Part shown: one piece after another, positions 59,481-64,000 of the stretch
Numbering within the stretch: the first letter of the stretch is position 1
Layout: the number at the start of each line of letters is the position of its first letter
Source of the DNA: Hymenolepis diminuta
Taxonomy: Eukaryota > Platyhelminthes > Cestoda > Cyclophyllidea > Hymenolepididae
Length of the DNA stretch: 64,000 bases
Direction: 5' to 3'
NCBI GenBank assembly: GCA_900708905.1
Contig: CAADRB010000100.1
Coordinates: 86,221-150,220 of the forward strand
Notes under the pieces: model-generated
Databases searched by the model: none
What the model was told of the DNA's origin: nothing
Seen by the model: the letters and a program-made list of their open reading frames with translations, nothing else
Made by a program: the position numbers and the translations under genes

Positions 59481-59524
59481 CCAATGGGCGTTGCCGACTT
59501 CTCATTGGTTGCGTGTTGACCAAT
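59481..59524. promoter_or_regulatory. three CCAAT boxes upstream of the GAS2-like gene
   Basis: CCAAT at 59481-59485 and 59520-59524 and its complement ATTGG at 59504-59508 lie about 145-190 nt upstream of the GAS2-like ATG. They sit in a locally G+C-rich, CpG-containing stretch (about 59400-59600) unlike the AT-rich surroundings. Regularly spaced CCAAT boxes in alternating orientation are typical of NF-Y-bound promoters (knowledge). No TATA box was seen at the expected place for the minus-strand gene. A GACTGACTGACTGAC run lies at about 59389-59403. Confidence 0.6.
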
Positions 59525-61615
59525 GGCGTATGCACAGCATGTTTCGGCGCGTCAGCCTCGAGAGGTGTGATTCAGCTCCTCTGAATTGGCGTTAAAATGG
59601 CTGCTTAAGCGATGTGCATATAATTTATTTGTTTAGTTGTACTTAATCTGTGTGCTTTTGTTCCTTAAGCCCGCTGAATTTGGTTTAATACAACCCTAGT
59701 GAAGGTAACGTGACATTTTATTCTACGTAAGCTGTCGAGCGTCTTTGAAGATAGTAGGTTTATCGGGCGGTATCCAATAGGGAGTCTTCAGATAGTTTCC
59801 TTTTCAATTTAATCTTTGTACACGCAGAATGGCAACTTTCTGGTTAGTGTTCATTATTGCCGAATGCTTATATATAAATGTTTTAATCATAGACTAGCAT
59901 CTGAGCCTACCTAATAGCAAAATTAGGAATAAAAAGGATTGTGCAATGAGGTCAGGATGTCGAAAATTTTTCTTTGCTTGAAATCTGAAATAATTGAGTT
60001 GTTCACTTTCTTTTTAAACGATGGTCAACGTGGACGTGATGTTTGTCAAGTTAGAGGTCACGAAATCAATGCCCATCGGTGGACACCCGGTCGTGTATGT
60101 GACCAACCGCCTCGATTAATTCTGGAGTAGACTGTGAGTTTCTCGTATGAGTGGCTCCAGAATACCTCCTCTCTACCGAAGTCAAGTGTTGTGAACATTT
60201 CTCCAAATAGTTTTGGGAAGTTTTTCAAACAAATCAGGGGTCATTAGGAGCTTTTTTTCCTTATTACATAGGTCAAACTGGTCAACATATATTCGAGTAA
60301 CTGTTGGGTTAACAATCTCGTTACGTCAGTTTGAATATTCTTATCCACAAAAGTCTCAAAGAACGTTAATCTTCTCAGAGTAACTGTGACTTTTTTCTAA
60401 GTCTCATTTCCGTTTAGACTCTGATGGAGTTAAGGTAGACATTCCCGACCCTTGTCTTCTCCCTCTTTCTACTTGCAATTTTTTGCCTAGTGAATGCCAA
60501 GTATAGACAGAAAATGAACACTGGGGAATTTCAAAGTACTTCTTCGACGACAAGTTTAAAGACGTCTGTCTCCAGTTGAAATATGCTCTATTCCTTCTTA
60601 CCATGACTAAATTAATTTTAATGGAGATGTAGTTCTCCTCTTCTCAAACGTACTAATTAGTATAAGTTTCAGCTTTCTTTTGGGAAGCGCAATCTAAATA
60701 GGCCTTTATTAAAGAATATGGAGAGGGTAAGTCATTATGGGAGGGCATACAATCTATAAGATGTATGCAAGATGGAAATAAGGATCGATTGGAACTCTCT
60801 GAGTTCGGATAGGTATGCTGAATAGGTTGAGTGACAAGTACCTTGTGGCTTACAGTCTGCTAGTTCTGTCTTCTCATTACTCCTTAGCATAAAATTAATG
60901 TTAAATATAAATTTTGAATTTTCAAGTTTTGAGTGTTGTTTTCGTTTTATTGCCTTTGATGCTAGTTTGGCAAAATTCCTGAGAGGATGTGTAAGGTCAC
61001 CTCTATGGTGAGGCAATCGGAGTTAACCCCAGGACTCTACCCCTTTCTTGATTTTATTACGGCTTGAGGATAAATTCAAATATCCAAACAGCTGGGCAAT
61101 TAAGATCTAACAGACAGTTATAACTAAATCAAGCAAATTGATTTGTATTTAGTTCAGTTCACAAGATCGTCATTTAAATTAGCCAGGTGGATTTCATACA
61201 GAGTGTAATGTCCTGAGAACTATGCATTATTATCCAAGATGACCCAGATGAAGCTGATAGTAGTCTAATAAAACAAAACTCATAGCCAGAGATTTTATGT
61301 TTTATTTCGAGTTATTTCAGTTGTCTCAAGGTCCCCCATCATCTTTATCAAAACGAGGGAACTTGACAGTTACTTTGGCCTAATAGTCTTATCAGTCTGG
61401 AGATATTTTGATCTCTGGAAACCAATAACATTAAGACAGCTCCTATTCCCATACAGTACCTTTTCCTGGTTAATAAGATTTCTTAGATTAACTGCGTTCT
61501 TTTCCCTAAGCTTCTTTATCTAATCTGAGTTAGCTGTAGACTAGTGATATCTAGCAGGTGGATATATCGTAGCGGTAGAAACTAGACTTCCTAGCAGTAC
61601 TACAGCATAGAAGAG

Positions 61616-61909
61616 TCATACTTTGCAGAAGTGAGCGACTAAACTGATGCAAAAGAAACACATTTTAACTAGATATTTTAGTAAATTCTGAGTGGGCAGA
61701 TAACGGGATACAATGGGTAACAGGAGGAAGTCAATCAAAGTGAGTTCACCGTGATTTAAGGTCAGACCCAGGGAACGTCTAAACCACAATGAAATTTTCC
61801 CTATCATAGAGACTTGCGGATACCTGATCCTTGTCCAAGATAAGCGTTGGGAAGCACTTTGGATTTGTGAAGTCTGAAGCAAGTCTAAAGCATCAGTATT
61901 TAATGCCAA
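61616..61909 (-). CDS. unrecognised open frame (97 codons)
   Basis: Starts with a near-cognate codon context and reads DALDLLQTSQIQSASQRLSW, FRRSLGLTLNHGELTLIDFL, LLPIVSRYLP. Mixed composition, Leu/Ser-rich, ending in a hydrophobic stretch. Looks more protein-like than neighbouring frames; no family recognised, no splice context seen. Confidence 0.18.
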   Translation of the reverse strand: MALNTDALDLLQTSQIQSASQRLSWTRIRYPQVSMIGKISLWFRRSLGLTLNHGELTLIDFLLLPIVSRYLPTQNLLKYLVKMCFFCISLVAHFCKV

Positions 61910-63568
61910 AATGATTTACCAAGATAAAAAATATTTTAACCCCTTTTGTACACTGTAAATATGCCAAAAAACTTCTCCATGGCTTCGTTTTCATATCGAT
62001 TTGGTAATGATTTCATCTTAATTCACTTTTCGAAATTAATTTTCATCTACGAAAAGTTTTTCCTAAACCAATTTTATAAAGTGATGCAATCCATCAATGC
62101 TTATTGACAATAAAGAATGATTGTGCATATTGACTTTCTCTCTCCTTGCAACAAAGACTCCTCCGCAAGCCTCTATTGAACGAATCCAGATTAATCCTAA
62201 ATAGAGATCAATGTCAAATACTACTTTTAGTTCTACATATATGAGTTGCGCGAAGAATGTTTCTTGCAAACATTTCGGGTACATTTCTTAAATAGAATTC
62301 AAGCACAATTGTTTGAGTCAGACCGAGTCAGCTCAGTTATGGCAAGAATAACATACATGTAAATTTAAACTTCTTCGTTGATTTAATAACTGCGGTCCTT
62401 AAGAAACAAGGATAACGTATTAGCATTTATTCGGGGATATTTGTCTGACGGATTTTTTATTGACGGCGTTTGTAGTATAAATATTTCATTCATCCACTGC
62501 GGAGGTTTACTTAATACAACCAATATATCATAAAGGCCACCATCGCACAACAATCGCAGTTTAATTGCATTAATATCCTATTATTTAATCAGTCAGAGTA
62601 TTTCCAGTGCTCTCGAAGAACAGTAGGTGGAATGAAGAAAGTATACGTAGAGAGAGTACTAATAGGGAGGAAGGCGATGGAATAGACGAGCTAACGGAAA
62701 AGAAATGGATTGTTGCATTCCTAGACAACTACATAATTCCTACTCTTTCAATATGTACATATCAATCGGTACTTTATATTATGCCCTTACATTAATTTGG
62801 TCTAAACATACGCGGACTTGAGTTGACGCCTTAACTAATGCGAGACTTCGTAAAAGTACCTTTGTCTTACTCGGCTTCAACTATTGAGCATTAAAAAGCT
62901 TCCTCACCGTGCCTTTTATTTATCACAAACGCGAAGTGCATTTCTTACAATTACTGAGGGCAATCTACACATATGTGATCACGCTTTTCTAAATCATTTT
63001 GGGATTTTCTGAGAAGAAACTGAGTTCGCTCAACAGTCCTTCGTCCCGAAATGTCAATCATTACATTTGAGGTGGTCTCTAGATTTGATAAGAGCTTTGG
63101 TTCACGTCTTACATTTTGAACACAGAGTATGTCCAGGAAACTCCGTTTAAGCTATGAGAAATAGACGTATTCAGGCCCTTCAAAGTATTGTGACTTTGGA
63201 TAATAATGTTACTAGTTGAACGGGCAGCCATCCAAGTATCATGGTTAGGTAGCTGAATACTGGAGGCATTCTAGAAGCAGAAGAAGGCTTTAATATTTTG
63301 CCCCGACAGCCCTTCTTTTACTAGAGAAGCCTTAGCAGTTTTCCTCATATTTTTTTAGAGCCAACCTTTCATAATAGAGGGATATCGAAGTATTATTTCA
63401 AGTGTCGCTGTTTATAAATTCTGGTAAGAAATGGCGCATTAGCAATAGAAGTAATAAGAGCTCGTTTACTCATAGAGATAACATACATTTTACAAAACGG
63501 GAAAACTATGGGTAAAAAGAAGGATTGATTTGGAATAAATCTTGAATTCCTCTCATAGCTGGTAACAA

Positions 63569-63757
63569 ATGGGAATATCCACATCAATATCAGATTGGAA
63601 AAGGTTGAGCGAAGATCCCTGTCTTAAAGAGTGTAAGATTTCAATCAATCGAAACGGTTCAATGTTTATGTGGAACGGACAGATGCATTTTCTTGACGAA
63701 CTAGTGGACATATGGCATAATGTTAATAAGAGATATATTGTTAGTGTTTATGCTTAA
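63569..63757 (+). CDS. unrecognised small open frame (62 codons) near the right edge
   Basis: Complete ATG-to-TAA frame: MGISTSISDWKRLSEDPCLK, then NGSMFMWNGQMHFLDELVDI. Charged/hydrophobic mix, Trp and Met present. No family recognised. It may be an isolated relic or a first exon of a gene continuing off the window. Confidence 0.2.
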   Translation: MGISTSISDWKRLSEDPCLKECKISINRNGSMFMWNGQMHFLDELVDIWHNVNKRYIVSVYA

Positions 63758-64000
63758 ACTTCAGATTTTTTTCCCTTATATCTTTTTGTTCACTTTCTGC
63801 AGTGTTAACTGAATGGTCCTCTTTGATAATCTCTTGCTAAGGCTTAAGAAAAAATCGGAACGGTTGTATCTTAATCCTGTATACGTTTGGTGAGAATCGA
63901 AACCAATTTGCGACCATTGGTTTAACAATGATCTTTTCTACAGCGTGTAACCATCTTCTAATCATTTGTGAAAATTCCTATGCAGTTGAATTATTGAATC

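Larger units (their letters stand above)
59600..64000. other. upstream flank of GAS2-like gene, no gene recognised
   Basis: AT-rich. A plus-strand frame at 59939-60130 has a more G+C-rich end (GRDVCQVRGHEINAHR) but no domain. Two further unrecognised frames are listed separately. A divergent gene sharing the CCAAT promoter was looked for and not found. Confidence 0.45.

Noticed and set aside
41001..61854. Possible further repeat linking 41001-41030 with 61823-61854 (GTCCAWGATAAGYGTTG)
   Set aside because: Similarity is limited to about 20 nt with no colinear flanks; treated as chance.
1..64000. Prokaryotic-style defence, mobile or biosynthetic system
   Set aside because: The window is spliced eukaryotic DNA; no operon, direct-repeat array, transposase, reverse transcriptase or integrase frame was recognised on either strand.

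Overview
This is eukaryotic, intron-rich nuclear DNA. Base composition is AT-rich (roughly one third G+C by eye). Several introns are only 29-44 nt long, and proteins are recognisable but strongly diverged from vertebrate homologues. Together these features fit a flatworm such as a schistosome or a low-GC tapeworm, but this is inference; another small-intron invertebrate is not excluded. I saw no prokaryotic operon, CRISPR array, insertion sequence or rRNA gene.

Three genes are well supported. (1) The 3' end of a BRSK/SAD-type kinase gene lies on the + strand at 55-5365: three exons covering the C-terminal KA1 domain and tail; the kinase domain lies to the left, outside the window. (2) A USP32-type deubiquitinase gene lies on the + strand at about 25203-39625. 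About 28 exons encode an EF-hand region, a DUSP-like segment, a Ubl-like segment and a complete Cys/His/Asp catalytic domain. (3) A GAS2-like (CH + GAR) cytoskeletal linker gene lies on the - strand at 42786-59335. Its six exons give a 976-residue reading, and the promoter side is a GC-richer patch with three CCAAT boxes. USP32 and the GAS2-like gene converge tail to tail across about 3.2 kb. The three proteins have no obvious shared pathway.

The rest, about 5.4-25.2 kb, 39.6-42.8 kb, 59.4-64 kb and the large introns, is AT-rich DNA with old dispersed repeats. I found four sets by eye: family A and family B, which may be parts of one element; a pair of tRNA-derived SINE-like copies in USP32 introns; and three copies of a decayed, originally protein-coding sequence that resembles PDCD10/CCM3. 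A short piece resembling a lipid-kinase (DAGK_cat) start sits in a BRSK intron. A few short open frames look coding but are unrecognised.

I did not find a new multi-gene system. The most unusual items are the long insertion inside the BRSK KA1 domain, the 29-nt intron, a USP32 lacking the vertebrate C-terminal extension and CaaX box, and the PDCD10-like fragments.
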